From Streptomyces sp. NRRL B-1347 (lineage in GTDB: Bacteria; Actinomycetota; Actinomycetes; Streptomycetales; Streptomycetaceae): DNA of 64,000 nucleotides. The position numbers and the translations under genes were made by a program. Below are positions 13,107-21,609 of the stretch, one piece after another. The stretch is taken from NCBI RefSeq assembly GCF_000720325.1, contig NZ_JOJM01000036.1, positions 1-64,000 on the forward strand. The letters run 5' to 3'. The notes below the pieces were generated by a model. The model saw only the letters and a list, made by a program, of their open reading frames with translations. It ran no database searches and was not told the origin of the DNA. Each line of letters opens with the position of its first letter. Within the stretch, counting starts at the first letter, position 1.

Positions 13107-14468
13107 CTACTGAAGGAAGCCCTGGACGATTCCGTACGCCACGCGGGTCACCCCGGTGTTCTTGATCCCGGACGCGGAGCCGGGCAGGCGGAGCGGGTCG
13201 GACTCGCCGTGCACGTACAGGTCCGCGCAGCCGTCACGGTCGGTGTCCCGCAGGCGTACCGTGCTGCCGAATTGGTCCCCCTCAGTGGGGGTGCCCGGGA
13301 TCCCCGCGCTGTCGCGGGCGAACCACTTGGAACCGGTGCCCTTCAGGCCGCCCCCGCCGCCGCGCAGGACATGGACGCCGCCCGCGTCCCGCGTGCCGTT
13401 GACGTCCTCCATGCGTGAGCCGACCGCCAGGTCCGGATATCCGTCACCGTTGGTGTCGCCCGCCGAGACGGAACTGCCGAAGCGGTCTCCCTTCTCCGGG
13501 GCGCCCGCCACGCCGGGAGTGCCCTGTGTGAGGCGGGTCGCCGTACCCGGACCGTTCCTGCCGCCGCGCCAGACGGACACCGCGCCCTTGTGTCCGGAGG
13601 CGGCGTAGTTGCCGATCGCGATGTCGCCGTACCCGTTCTTGTCGAAGTCCGCGATCACGCCGTCCGTGCTGTCGGCGTACCGGCCGAGGCGCAGCGTGGC
13701 GCCCGGCTTGAGGGTACGGCCGCCCTTGACGAACCAGGCGTCGCCCGTCTCCTGCCAGTCCCTGACCACCTGGCCGACCACGACCAGGTCCGTCGTGGCG
13801 TCCTTGGTGACCTTGCCCGCGATGAGGTCGTTGGGGGACAGGCCGCGCTTGGCGAGGCGCTGCACGGAACTGCCTACTCCGGCACGGGAGATGCCGCCCT
13901 TGTACACGTACACCGCGCCGCCGTTGACCGCGGCGAGGTCCGGCCTGCCGTCGCCGTTGAAGTCGCCGGCGGCGAGGCCCTGACCGAAGGCGTTGTGGGC
14001 CGCGGGCTTCTTGTTGGGGACGGCCGTGCCGCCCTTCAGGCCCTCCGGGGCGCCCCACAGCACGGTCACCGCGCCCTGGCCGCGATGGCGGCCGACCTTC
14101 TCGCCGTCGGCGCCGACGGCGAGGTCTCCGTATCCGTCCCGGTTGAAGTCCGCGGCGACACGCGGGCCTTCGGCCCAGGAGTCGCCGCGTTCGTCGGTGC
14201 CGGGGACGCCGGGGCTGTCCTGGTCGATGACCTGCGACCGGGTGCCGGGTCCTTCAGCCGTGCCGAAGGTGACGCGGACGGCTCCGCCCTTGTTGCCGCC
14301 GTCGGACTCCTGCGTGGCGAAGTCCCGGTAGCCGTCACCGTTGAAGTCGTCCCCGTACTTCGCGGGAGCCGACGGTGCGGCGGTCGCCGTCGCGGGGAGC
14401 GTGAGGGGGGTGAGCACGGCGGCCGTGAGGGTGGTGGCGGTGAGCAGTGTGGTGGTGCGCGGACGCAA
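13107..14468 (-). CDS. exported FG-GAP/VCBS repeat protein 2, about 453 aa
   Basis: Signal peptide (LLTATTLTAAVLTPLTLPA, cleavage near ATAA), then about seven blades. Six keep a Ca-binding motif (first GDDFNGDGYRDFATQ, last LRDTDRDGCADLYVH); the fourth (VTKDATTDLVVV) has lost the acidic loop. I chose the TTG at 14468, with AGGAG 5 nt upstream; an ATG at 14519 would add 17 residues but lies within a 10-bp tandem repeat. The gene begins just downstream of the third propeller gene's stop, so the two may share a transcript. Function unknown. Confidence 0.85.
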   Translation of the reverse strand: MRPRTTTLLTATTLTAAVLTPLTLPATATAAPSAPAKYGDDFNGDGYRDFATQESDGGNKGGAVRVTFGTAEGPGTRSQVIDQDSPGVPGTDERGDSWAEGPRVAADFNRDGYGDLAVGADGEKVGRHRGQGAVTVLWGAPEGLKGGTAVPNKKPAAHNAFGQGLAAGDFNGDGRPDLAAVNGGAVYVYKGGISRAGVGSSVQRLAKRGLSPNDLIAGKVTKDATTDLVVVGQVVRDWQETGDAWFVKGGRTLKPGATLRLGRYADSTDGVIADFDKNGYGDIAIGNYAASGHKGAVSVWRGGRNGPGTATRLTQGTPGVAGAPEKGDRFGSSVSAGDTNGDGYPDLAVGSRMEDVNGTRDAGGVHVLRGGGGGLKGTGSKWFARDSAGIPGTPTEGDQFGSTVRLRDTDRDGCADLYVHGESDPLRLPGSASGIKNTGVTRVAYGIVQGFLQ

Positions 14469-14510
14469 GAGGACTCCTGGAGAGGTGAAGGTGGACCGGG
14501 ACGCTGGCAT

Positions 14511-14540
14511 CGGCGTCATACGGCGTCATACGGCGTCAGT
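14511..14540. repeat. three 10-bp tandem repeats at a gene junction
   Basis: CGGCGTCATA at 14511-14520 and 14521-14530 is followed by CGGCGTCAGT at 14531-14540. The third unit contains the stop codon of the gene ending at 14536, and the first contains a possible ATG for the next gene. Confidence 0.8.
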
Positions 14541-16044
14541 CGGCGAAGTTCGCGCCCAGGCGGGGGTAGCCCGTGGTCGGGAGGCCCGCTGTGCCGGGGT
14601 AGATGCCGGTGGTGCCGCGGAGGGAGCCGTCGGGGGCGGAGAGCAGGGGGTAGACCGCGCCGTTGCCGTCGTTCTCGCCGTGGGCGCCCAGGACGACGTC
14701 CGCGCGGCCGTCGCCGTTCAGGTCGTCGGCGTGCACGTCCGTGCCGAGGAAGTCGTGCTTCTCGTCGGTGTTCGGCACGCCCGGCGTGTTCTGGGTGAGG
14801 AGCTTCGCGCCGCGCCCGCTGATGCCGGAGCCGTTCGCGCGGCCGTACAGGACGGTCACCGCGCCCGCGTCCTCGATGCCGTCGACGGTCTCGCCGGGGG
14901 CGCCGACGACCAGGTCCAGGTTGCCGTCGCCGTTGATGTCGCCGAGGTCCAGCTCGTTGCCGAAGGAGTCGCCCTTCTCGCCGCTGCCGGGGACGCCGGA
15001 GGTGTTCTGGGTGAACTTGTCGCGGTCGCCGTTCGCCGGGCCGCGCTTCCCGCCGTGCACGACGTGCACCGCGCCGCCCTTGGCCGCGCCCGGGATGCCG
15101 CTGTCCCAGTAGTTGCCGACGACGACGTCGTCGTAGCCGTCCTTGTCGGTGTCGCCGAGGTCCGTGATGACGCCGGGCAGCAGCTTCTGCGCGGCGGCGA
15201 CCTTCAGGCCGGAACGGGAGCCGGGCACCCACCAGTTGGCGTTGTAGCCGCGCTGGGTGTCGTTCTCGTAGCCGTTGACGATCAGGTCGTCCTTGCCGTC
15301 GCCGTTGGCGTCCCCGGAGTGCAGGTTCTTCACGCCGACTTCGCCGTTGCCGTGGATGCGCGGGGTGACGGTGTAGTGCCCGCCGGTCCTGCCGCCGCGG
15401 GTGAAGCCGCCGCGGTAGACGTCGACGACGGCCGTCGTCACGGTGCCCAGGGCGATGTCGTCCTTGCCGTCGCCGTTGAAGTCCCCGGCCTGGAGGACCC
15501 CGCCGAAGTGGTCGTGCTTGCTGGGGCGCGGGTCCTTCAGGGTCGTGCCTCCCCGCAGGCCGATCGCCGAGCCCCACAGGATCTGGACGCTGCCGCCGTT
15601 CTTGTCGCGGCCGATGTCCTCGCCGGAGACGCTGACGAGCAGGTCGTCGTAGCCGTCGTCGTCGAAGTCCCCGTACGCCAGGTCGTTGCCGAACCAGTCC
15701 TGCGCCTCGGCGTCCCCGGGGACGTCCTGGCTGTTCTGCGTGTACTTCACGGAACGGTCGACGCCGCTCGCCTTCCCGTACGTGACGACGACGGCGCCCG
15801 CCGCCTTCTTGCCGTTCACGTAGGTGAAGGGGGCGGAGGCGGCCACGTCCGCGTAGCCGTCGCCGTCGAAGTCGGCGTCGGTGGCCGGGAGTGCGGCGCG
15901 GGGGGCCGCCGTCGCCGTCGGTACGGCGCTCACGAGGAGCCCGCCGGTGAGCGCCACGGTCGTCGTGGCGGCGGCCAGGCGGAGGCGGCGGCCGGGTCTG
16001 TGGGAGCGGGTGTCGCGGGAGGCGGTGCGCTTGTGCTGAGCCAT
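14536..16044 (-). CDS. exported FG-GAP/VCBS repeat protein 3, 502 aa
   Basis: A long twin-arginine-like basic leader (MAQHKRTASRDTRSHRPGRR) precedes a hydrophobic segment and a cleavage site near TATA-AP. Seven Ca-binding blades run from DADFDGDGYADVAAS to ADDLNGDGRADVVLG. The ATG at 16044 has GGAGAG at 9 nt. The arginines are not a canonical RRxFLK Tat motif, so Sec or Tat export cannot be decided. It is the first gene of a likely two-gene unit with the protein ending at 13107. It differs from genes 1 and 4 in lacking the YG.VLGR end. Confidence 0.9.
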   Translation of the reverse strand: MAQHKRTASRDTRSHRPGRRLRLAAATTTVALTGGLLVSAVPTATAAPRAALPATDADFDGDGYADVAASAPFTYVNGKKAAGAVVVTYGKASGVDRSVKYTQNSQDVPGDAEAQDWFGNDLAYGDFDDDGYDDLLVSVSGEDIGRDKNGGSVQILWGSAIGLRGGTTLKDPRPSKHDHFGGVLQAGDFNGDGKDDIALGTVTTAVVDVYRGGFTRGGRTGGHYTVTPRIHGNGEVGVKNLHSGDANGDGKDDLIVNGYENDTQRGYNANWWVPGSRSGLKVAAAQKLLPGVITDLGDTDKDGYDDVVVGNYWDSGIPGAAKGGAVHVVHGGKRGPANGDRDKFTQNTSGVPGSGEKGDSFGNELDLGDINGDGNLDLVVGAPGETVDGIEDAGAVTVLYGRANGSGISGRGAKLLTQNTPGVPNTDEKHDFLGTDVHADDLNGDGRADVVLGAHGENDGNGAVYPLLSAPDGSLRGTTGIYPGTAGLPTTGYPRLGANFAD

Positions 16045-16178
16045 GCGGTGTTCTCTCCTGCGGGTCTGGTGGTGTGTTTGCCGGTGCCGGGCCACGCGTT
16101 TGCGTATGCGTTGGCCTGGACCTTGACCTAGGAGAGACCGCTGACAGGCTGTGAGGGTTGTGTGCGCCTGGGGTGAAG

Positions 16179-16742
16179 TTACCTTGCTGTTATGGGGAGT
16201 TGGCGCCTCCGCCAGTACGCGTACGTCAGCGCGAGCACCATCGGGCCCCACAGCACGAACAGGCCGCTGACGACCGAGGCGAGCAGTTGCCACCCCGCGT
16301 TCGTGTAGGGGGCGTTCGAGAAGCCCCCGATGTGGAACGCGCAGAGCACCCAGTCGACCAGCAGCGCCGTGAAGAACAGGCCGCTCAGCGCCGCGGGCAC
16401 GATCACCAGGAAGGGCGGAATCCGCTGCCCGCCGACCTTCGGCACCCAGCGGGGGAAGGTCTCGCCCCACGGCCGCACCAGACCCCGGCACAGCAGGGCG
16501 AACGCCTCGGACAGCAGGCTGAGCGACAGGACGTAGGCCACGCCCGCCCAGCGGGGCCACGTTTCGGCGGCCATGTCCATGCCCATCTGGTGGCCGAAGC
16601 CGATGGGCAGCCGCCACAGGCACACGGGCAGGGCCACGAGGGGGAGCAGCCGGGCGACCCGCTCCGCCCACAGGGGAACGGGCCGCTCGGTCGCCGCGGC
16701 GCCGTGGGCCGCGCGTACCGGATTCATCTCGCTGATCGCCAT
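16179..16742 (-). CDS. multi-pass membrane protein of unknown function, about 187 aa
   Basis: About four hydrophobic segments (for example LLPLVALPVCLW, AYVLSLSLLSEAFAL, FLVIVPAALSGLFFTALLV and GLFVLWGPMVLALTYAYW) with short loops and a basic C-terminus (WRRRQLPITAR). I recognise no family motif. It has no good Shine-Dalgarno site; the ATG at 16742 is chosen because the upstream part is low-quality coding and runs into the candidate sRNA promoter region. It interrupts the FG-GAP array and shares its orientation. Confidence 0.75.
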   Translation of the reverse strand: MAISEMNPVRAAHGAAATERPVPLWAERVARLLPLVALPVCLWRLPIGFGHQMGMDMAAETWPRWAGVAYVLSLSLLSEAFALLCRGLVRPWGETFPRWVPKVGGQRIPPFLVIVPAALSGLFFTALLVDWVLCAFHIGGFSNAPYTNAGWQLLASVVSGLFVLWGPMVLALTYAYWRRRQLPITAR

Positions 16743-16852
16743 GGACACCACTGTTGTTGACCACCGGCGCGCCCGGATCGGGCCGGCGCGCGATGTTCGC
16801 CTCCCCCGCGCGGCGGAGGTGCCGACACGGGTGTCCGCCAGGAGGCGCAGAG

Positions 16853-16883
16853 TTGGACCCGGGCCGCCGGAGCTGTGTAAGAT
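16853..16883 (+). promoter_or_regulatory. promoter of the candidate small RNA
   Basis: A -35-like TTGGAC (16853-16858) and a -10-like TAAGAT (16878-16883) are separated by 19 nt, slightly long. Transcription would start near 16889. Confidence 0.45.
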
Positions 16884-16888
16884 CAAGG

Positions 16889-17034
16889 CACAACTTCGGC
16901 GCACAACACCGAAGTCGCGCGTCTGTGGTCCAAGGAAAGACGCCCATCATCCGATGGGAAATGTAGGTGCAAGGCCTGCCGGGCGCTCCACGAAGTCGAT
17001 GGCCCCTCACTGAGTCAGTGAGGGGCCATCGGCC
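16889..17034 (+). ncRNA. candidate structured small RNA, about 146 nt
   Basis: Between a promoter-like sequence and a strong plus-strand terminator, the RNA would fold into consecutive stems: ACTTCGG/CCGAAGT (16893-16899 / 16909-16915), GCGTCT/AGACGC (16919-16924 / 16938-16943), and CCCATC/GATGGG (16943-16948 / 16953-16958) with an ATCC loop. There is no open reading frame with a ribosome binding site. Flanking genes are on the opposite strand, so it is not a leader of either. It does not match the riboswitch or sRNA families I can recall (for example 6C RNA, which needs C-rich loops). Confidence 0.55.
16998..17034 (+). terminator. rho-independent terminator of the small RNA
   Basis: A perfect 15-bp stem (16998-17012 / 17016-17030) is followed by GGCCTTTT on the plus strand. 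The minus-strand side has no T run, so it serves plus-strand transcription. Confidence 0.8.
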
Positions 17035-17117
17035 TTTTCGTGCGCTGTCGCCACTCCGGCCGCGGCCGGGGCCGCGCGGTGAGCGCGCGACCCCGGCCGG
17101 CGGGCGAAGGCGGCGGA

Positions 17118-18560
17118 CTAGCGGCCGAGCACCGAACCGTACTTGTGGGCTCCCGAGAGGCCCAGCTTGCCCGGAGTCAGGGAGACCTGGGCCGGGTTGG
17201 GGCCGTCCTTGGGGGTGCGGGCGTACCAGACGCCGCCCTTCGAGGCGTCCTCGCCGGGCGCGCCGACCGCCGTGTCGGGGTAGCCGTCGCCGTTGAAGTC
17301 ACCGGTGGCGACGGCCGCGCCGAAGCGGTCACCCGCCTCGGCCGTGCCGGGCACGCCCGCCGAGTTCTGGCTGATGGAGGGGCCCGCGAAGGGCTTGCCC
17401 GGACCGGTGGAGGCGAGGACCCAGTAGCTGCCCGCCTTCTTCGCGGAACCGACCGCCTCGGACTCCGAACCGGCGATCAGCTCGTCGATGCCGTCCCGGT
17501 CGAGGTTGGCGACGGCGAGGCGCGAGCCGAAGGCGTCGCCGTTCTCGTCCTCACCGCCGACGCCGGGGGAGCCCTGGTTCGTGCAGGACGTCGGGCCGCC
17601 GAGCGTCGTGCCGCGCTTGCCGTACGCCGTGGCGATCGAGCCGCCGAGCGTGTCCGGGCAGAAGTTGTCGCCGTCGCTCTCGGAGCTCGCCGCGATGTTG
17701 CCCAGGGCGAGGTCCACCGTGCCGTCGCCGTCGAAGTCGCCCGCGGCGAGGGAGTGGCTGTAGTCGGCGATCGACCACCGCTCCTTCCACGGGCGCGTGC
17801 CCGCGTCCGGGTGGGAGAGCACATCGGTGCCCGTGATCTCGCCGTCGCCGTAGGACACCGCCAGGTCGTCGCGGCCGTCCGCGTCGAAATCGGCGGACGT
17901 CACCGCGACGGGACCGTTGAAGTGCCAGCTCGTGATCGGCTTCAGGCCCGAGGGGGAGCCCTCCTTGACGGGACCGGGCCGCAGGGCGACCCCGCTGCTC
18001 TCCTCGCCCGCCCGGTTGAGCACGATGTCCTGGTCCTTGTCACCGTCGAAGTCGCCGGTGGTGAGCAGGGCGCCGAGGCGTTCGCTGGAGTACTCGCCGG
18101 TGGCGGCCGTGAAGCCGCCCTTGATGCCGGACTTCGAGCCCCACAGGACGGTGACGGTGCCCGCGCTGAGCTGCGTGCCGTTGTCCTCGTCGGGGGTGCC
18201 GACGACGATGTCCGTGATGCCGTCGCCGTTCATGTCGGCGGGCCGCACCGCGTAGCCGAAGCCGTCGTCCTTCTCGGCGTGGCCGGGGACCCCGGCCGAG
18301 TCCTGGCTGACGGTCGCCGAACCATGCTTGCCGAGGCCGTTCTTGCCGCCCCAGACCACGTTCACATAGCCCGCCTTGGCCTTGCCGCCGACGGTCGCGC
18401 CGGGGACGCCGACCGCGAGGTCCGCGTAGCCGTCGCCGTTGAAGTCGGCCTTCGGCCGGGGCGTGGGCTCCGCCGCCGCGGCGGACGTGACGGACAGGCC
18501 CGAGACGCCGATCACGGTCGCGGCGCACAGCACCGCGGCCGACAGGGTCTTCTTGCGCAA
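17118..18560 (-). CDS. exported FG-GAP/VCBS repeat protein 4, 480 aa
   Basis: Signal peptide (KKTLSAAVLCAATVIGVSGL, cleavage near AAA-AEP) and seven Ca-binding blades from KADFNGDGYADLAVG to TGDFNGDGYPDTAVG. Its N-terminal mature part and its C-terminal KYGSVLGR resemble protein 1 closely, so the two are probable recent duplicates. The TTG start at 18560 has GGAG at 5 nt, and the leader (ACTGAG.TTGGAGACATC-like) resembles that of gene 1. Function and ligand are unknown. Confidence 0.9.
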   Translation of the reverse strand: MRKKTLSAAVLCAATVIGVSGLSVTSAAAAEPTPRPKADFNGDGYADLAVGVPGATVGGKAKAGYVNVVWGGKNGLGKHGSATVSQDSAGVPGHAEKDDGFGYAVRPADMNGDGITDIVVGTPDEDNGTQLSAGTVTVLWGSKSGIKGGFTAATGEYSSERLGALLTTGDFDGDKDQDIVLNRAGEESSGVALRPGPVKEGSPSGLKPITSWHFNGPVAVTSADFDADGRDDLAVSYGDGEITGTDVLSHPDAGTRPWKERWSIADYSHSLAAGDFDGDGTVDLALGNIAASSESDGDNFCPDTLGGSIATAYGKRGTTLGGPTSCTNQGSPGVGGEDENGDAFGSRLAVANLDRDGIDELIAGSESEAVGSAKKAGSYWVLASTGPGKPFAGPSISQNSAGVPGTAEAGDRFGAAVATGDFNGDGYPDTAVGAPGEDASKGGVWYARTPKDGPNPAQVSLTPGKLGLSGAHKYGSVLGR

Positions 18561-18599
18561 GATGTCTCCAACTGAGCTGAGAGAGATGGGAGATGAGGG

Positions 18600-20030
18600 T
18601 CAGCGAAGTGATTCGCCGAAGGCCTTGCCGAGGCCGCCCGCGCCCGCGGGCAGCCGTACGCCGAAGTCGGAGCCGTTGAACGACGTCGCGCGCGGGGTCG
18701 TGACGCCCGCCGACGAGCCGCGAAGCACCCACACGGCGCCCGCGTCCCGGCGCGCGTCCGCGCCCGAGCCGATGTCCTCGCCGCCCGCGCCGGTCGCGAG
18801 GTCCGCCTTGCCGTCCTTGTCGACGTCCTTCAGGCGGACGTTCGAGCCGAACGCGTCGCCGTCCTCGCCGACGCCCGGCACCCGAGGCGTGTCCTGGTGC
18901 GAGGCGCTGCCGTCCCGCAGGCCGCGCGGGCCGCCCTTGAGCACGACGACGCTGCCCGCGCCGCGGGCGCCCGCGGCGCCGGACGTCTCGCCGGGCGCGC
19001 CGACGGCGACGTCCGCGAGGCCGTCGCCGGTCACGTCACCCGTGGCCACCGACCAGCCGAACCTGTCGCCGTCCTCGCCGTTCCCGGGCACGCCCGCGCT
19101 GTCCTGCGTGTACGTCACGGGCGCGCCGAGCTTCGCGTCGGCGCCGTAGCGGACGCTGATCGCGCCGCCCTTCGCCGCGTTCGGGTTGCCGGTGACCAGG
19201 TCGTCGTAGCCGTCGCCGTTGACGTCGCCCACGGCGAGCGGGTCGCGCGAGGCACTCGGGTCGCCGCCCTCGGCGAGGACACCGGACCAGTAGCCGAGGT
19301 CACCCGCGCCGCCCTTTATGTAGGCCGTGTAGGCGCCGCCGTCCGCGCGCTCGCCGGTGAGGACGAACGTGTAGCCGTCCTTGGACGTGAGGTGGCCCGC
19401 GGTCATGGAGTCCAGACGGACGCCCTCGGGCAGGAAGTCGGTCTCGAGGCCGATCGCGCGGCCGTCCTGCGGGACGCCGTCGGCGTAGAACCACCAGGAG
19501 TCGCCGCTGATCACGGCGAGGTTGGCCGTCTCGTCGCCGTCGATGTCGACGAAGACGGCGGCCTCGCCGAAGCGGCGCTCGCTGTCGGCCGGGGCGGTGA
19601 GCGTGGTGCCGCCCTTCTTGAAGCCGTTCCTGCCGCCCCAGACGATCGTGACCGTGCCGCCGGACGTGCCCGGGGTCTTCTCGCCCGGGGCGCCGACGAC
19701 CAGGTCGGCGTAGCCGTCGCTGTTCACGTCGCCGCTGGTGACGCTCTCGCCGAACTCGTCGCCCTGCTCGGTGACCCCGGGCACCCCGGCCGTGCTCTGC
19801 GAGACGGTCGTGGCCCGGGAGGTGCCGACACCGGCCGCCGAACCGTACGTCACCGTCACGGAGTTGGCTCCCGGGGTGCCGATCGCCAGGTCGCGGTAGC
19901 CGTCGCCGTTGAAGTCGTCCTTGCGGACGGTGGTCCCGGCGGCCGCGGCCGTCCCGGCCAGCGGCAGCGTCACGCCGCCCGCGGCGAGGGCGACCGCGAT
20001 CGCGGTGACGGCCAGGTTCCTTGCGCGCAC
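18600..20030 (-). CDS. exported FG-GAP/VCBS repeat protein 5, 476 aa
   Basis: Signal peptide (NLAVTAIAVALAAGGVTLPL, cleavage near TAAAA) and six good Ca-binding motifs from KDDFNGDGYRDLAIG to LKDVDKDGKADLATG, plus one degenerate blade near residues 165-200 (DGYTFVLTG). The GTG start at 20030 has GGGGAG at 4-5 nt. It is 39 nt from the next gene in the array, suggesting one transcript with protein 4. Function unknown. Confidence 0.9.
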   Translation of the reverse strand: MRARNLAVTAIAVALAAGGVTLPLAGTAAAAGTTVRKDDFNGDGYRDLAIGTPGANSVTVTYGSAAGVGTSRATTVSQSTAGVPGVTEQGDEFGESVTSGDVNSDGYADLVVGAPGEKTPGTSGGTVTIVWGGRNGFKKGGTTLTAPADSERRFGEAAVFVDIDGDETANLAVISGDSWWFYADGVPQDGRAIGLETDFLPEGVRLDSMTAGHLTSKDGYTFVLTGERADGGAYTAYIKGGAGDLGYWSGVLAEGGDPSASRDPLAVGDVNGDGYDDLVTGNPNAAKGGAISVRYGADAKLGAPVTYTQDSAGVPGNGEDGDRFGWSVATGDVTGDGLADVAVGAPGETSGAAGARGAGSVVVLKGGPRGLRDGSASHQDTPRVPGVGEDGDAFGSNVRLKDVDKDGKADLATGAGGEDIGSGADARRDAGAVWVLRGSSAGVTTPRATSFNGSDFGVRLPAGAGGLGKAFGESLR

Positions 20031-20169
20031 GTACGCTCCCCGTGGGTGAAGTGGTACTTCCGGGGGTTGTGACCGGCGGGCCGTACGAATGGTTGTGCGA
20101 CGTCGGCTGTGAGGTGAACCGGAGCTTGCGGGCCGGGGTTTGGCCTGAGCGGGTGCGGCGAAGTCCGCT

Positions 20170-20225
20170 GCGGTACGGGAGCGCCCCCGAAGGGGCGCGG
20201 GGAACTGCGCGACCAGCCACGACGG
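20170..20225. repeat. Streptomyces extragenic repeat (GCGCGGGGAACTGCGCGACC type)
   Basis: A GAAGGGGCGCGGGGAACTGC motif with its flanking GCGCGACCAGCCACGAC is a sequence I know from many intergenic regions of Streptomyces genomes. Here it sits inside the reading frame of the sixth propeller gene, where its real end should be. Confidence 0.55.
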
Positions 20226-20229
20226 CGCC

Positions 20230-21489
20230 GCAGCAGAATGACGGCACCGTGCCCCGCCCGCTGGACGTCCGTACGACCACGTCCGCGCGCCGGTCGCCGT
20301 CGAAGTCGGCCACCTTCAGGACCTGGACCGTGCCGCCCTTGCCCGTGGGCACGAGCGTCGCCGTGGCGTTCGCCGCGAGGCCCGCGGCGCGGCCCCGGTG
20401 GATCCACACCTCGCCGCGGCCGCCGCCGGTCACGACGAGTTCGCTGCGGCCGTCGCCGTCGAGGTCGCCCGTCCGCACGGACGCGTCGCGCACCGCGAGG
20501 GCGGCCCGCGCGGTGCCCGGCACGGCGTAGCGCAGGGCGATGCCGCGCGGCCCCGGCAGCGCCGCGTCCACCGCGCGGCCGCCGCGGAAGGTGCCGAAGG
20601 CCGTGTCGGTGCCCGCGGGGAGCAGCGCCCCCGTGCGGTTCGGCCCCTTGGGCCCGCCCAGGACCAGACTGCCCGGGGAGGGGCCCGCCGCCTCGCGGAC
20701 CACCAGGTCGTCGTAGCCGTCGCGGTTCACGTCCACGGCGGGGCCGCCCGTCACCAGCTCGTTGCCGGGCGCGGTGAGCGGCGCTGCGGCCGCGCGCGGC
20801 GCGCCCTTCCGGGTGAAGGGGCCGCGCAGGAAGCTCAGATGGGCGCCGCTCGCGTGCAGGACGAGGTCCTGGGCGCCGTCCCCGTCGAAGTCGCCGCACA
20901 CCGGCTGGTCGGGCCAGCCGTTGCCGAGCCGCGCCCGCGCGGGCACCCGGAGCTTCACCGCCGTGCCGGTCAGGCCCTTCGGGGAGCCGAAGAGGAGCTG
21001 GAGCGGCACCGGGGGCTGCCCCTGGCCGTCGTACGGCGGATCCGTGGAGACCACCAGGTCGGTGAACCCGTCGCCGTCCAGGTCGCACGCCGCCTCGGAC
21101 TCGAACGCTGCGGGCAGCCGGCCCTTGGTACGGGCGCCGTTGGCGCGCGCGGTCAGCAGCTGCCGGGCGCCGGGGACGAGCCCGGCGCGGCCGCCGTACA
21201 CGACGCCGATGCCGGGGTCGTCGCCGTGGCCCCGGTGGGCCAGGTCGTCGAGGACGAGGTCACGGGCGCTGTCGCCGTTGAAGTCGTCCGGCACGTCGCT
21301 GCCCTTGCCGTGCGGGACGGCCTTCGCGGGCGCGCCCCTGGCGGCGAGTCCTTCGGAGGTGGGGCGGGCGTGGGACTCGCCGTCGCCGCCGCAGCCCGCC
21401 AGGACCAGGGCGCCGCCGACGGCGGCGGCCAGCAGCCGTATACCGGATCTCCTCAAGCCACCCACCCCACAGGACCGTGCAGTCGTCAT
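20230..21489 (-). pseudogene. FG-GAP lipoprotein 6, 3' end lost
   Basis: The N-terminus is a lipoprotein signal (RRSGIRLLAAAVGGALVLAG followed by C), so the protein should be lipid-anchored outside the membrane. Six Ca-binding motifs run from PDDFNGDSARDLVLD to VADFDGDRRADVVVR. Propeller sequence ends near 20230, where an extragenic repeat begins, and the frame has no stop until 19300, deep inside the next gene. About 40 residues of the usual C-terminus are missing. It is therefore probably a damaged gene, or produces a run-on protein. I use the ATG at 21489. Confidence 0.65.
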
Positions 21490-21518
21490 GAGCACCACAG
21501 GTTTACACGAACGACGAA

Positions 21519-21548
21519 GGGCCGGTCCCGCCAGGGCGGAACCGGCCC
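21519..21548 (-). terminator. terminator of the (Fe-S) reductase transcript
   Basis: An 8-bp outer stem (GGGCCGGT 21519-21526 / ACCGGCCC 21541-21548) with inner GC pairs lies downstream of the minus-strand gene ending at 21610. Confidence 0.6.
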
Positions 21549-21609
21549 GTTACGACCGTCTTGTGCGGCTCACTTCACCGGGTCGGCGGACCGGGGCACC
21601 GGCGCCGGA

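Noticed and set aside
16889..17034. 6C RNA or a known riboswitch
   Set aside because: There are no C-rich hairpin loops and no conserved motif of the families I can recall.
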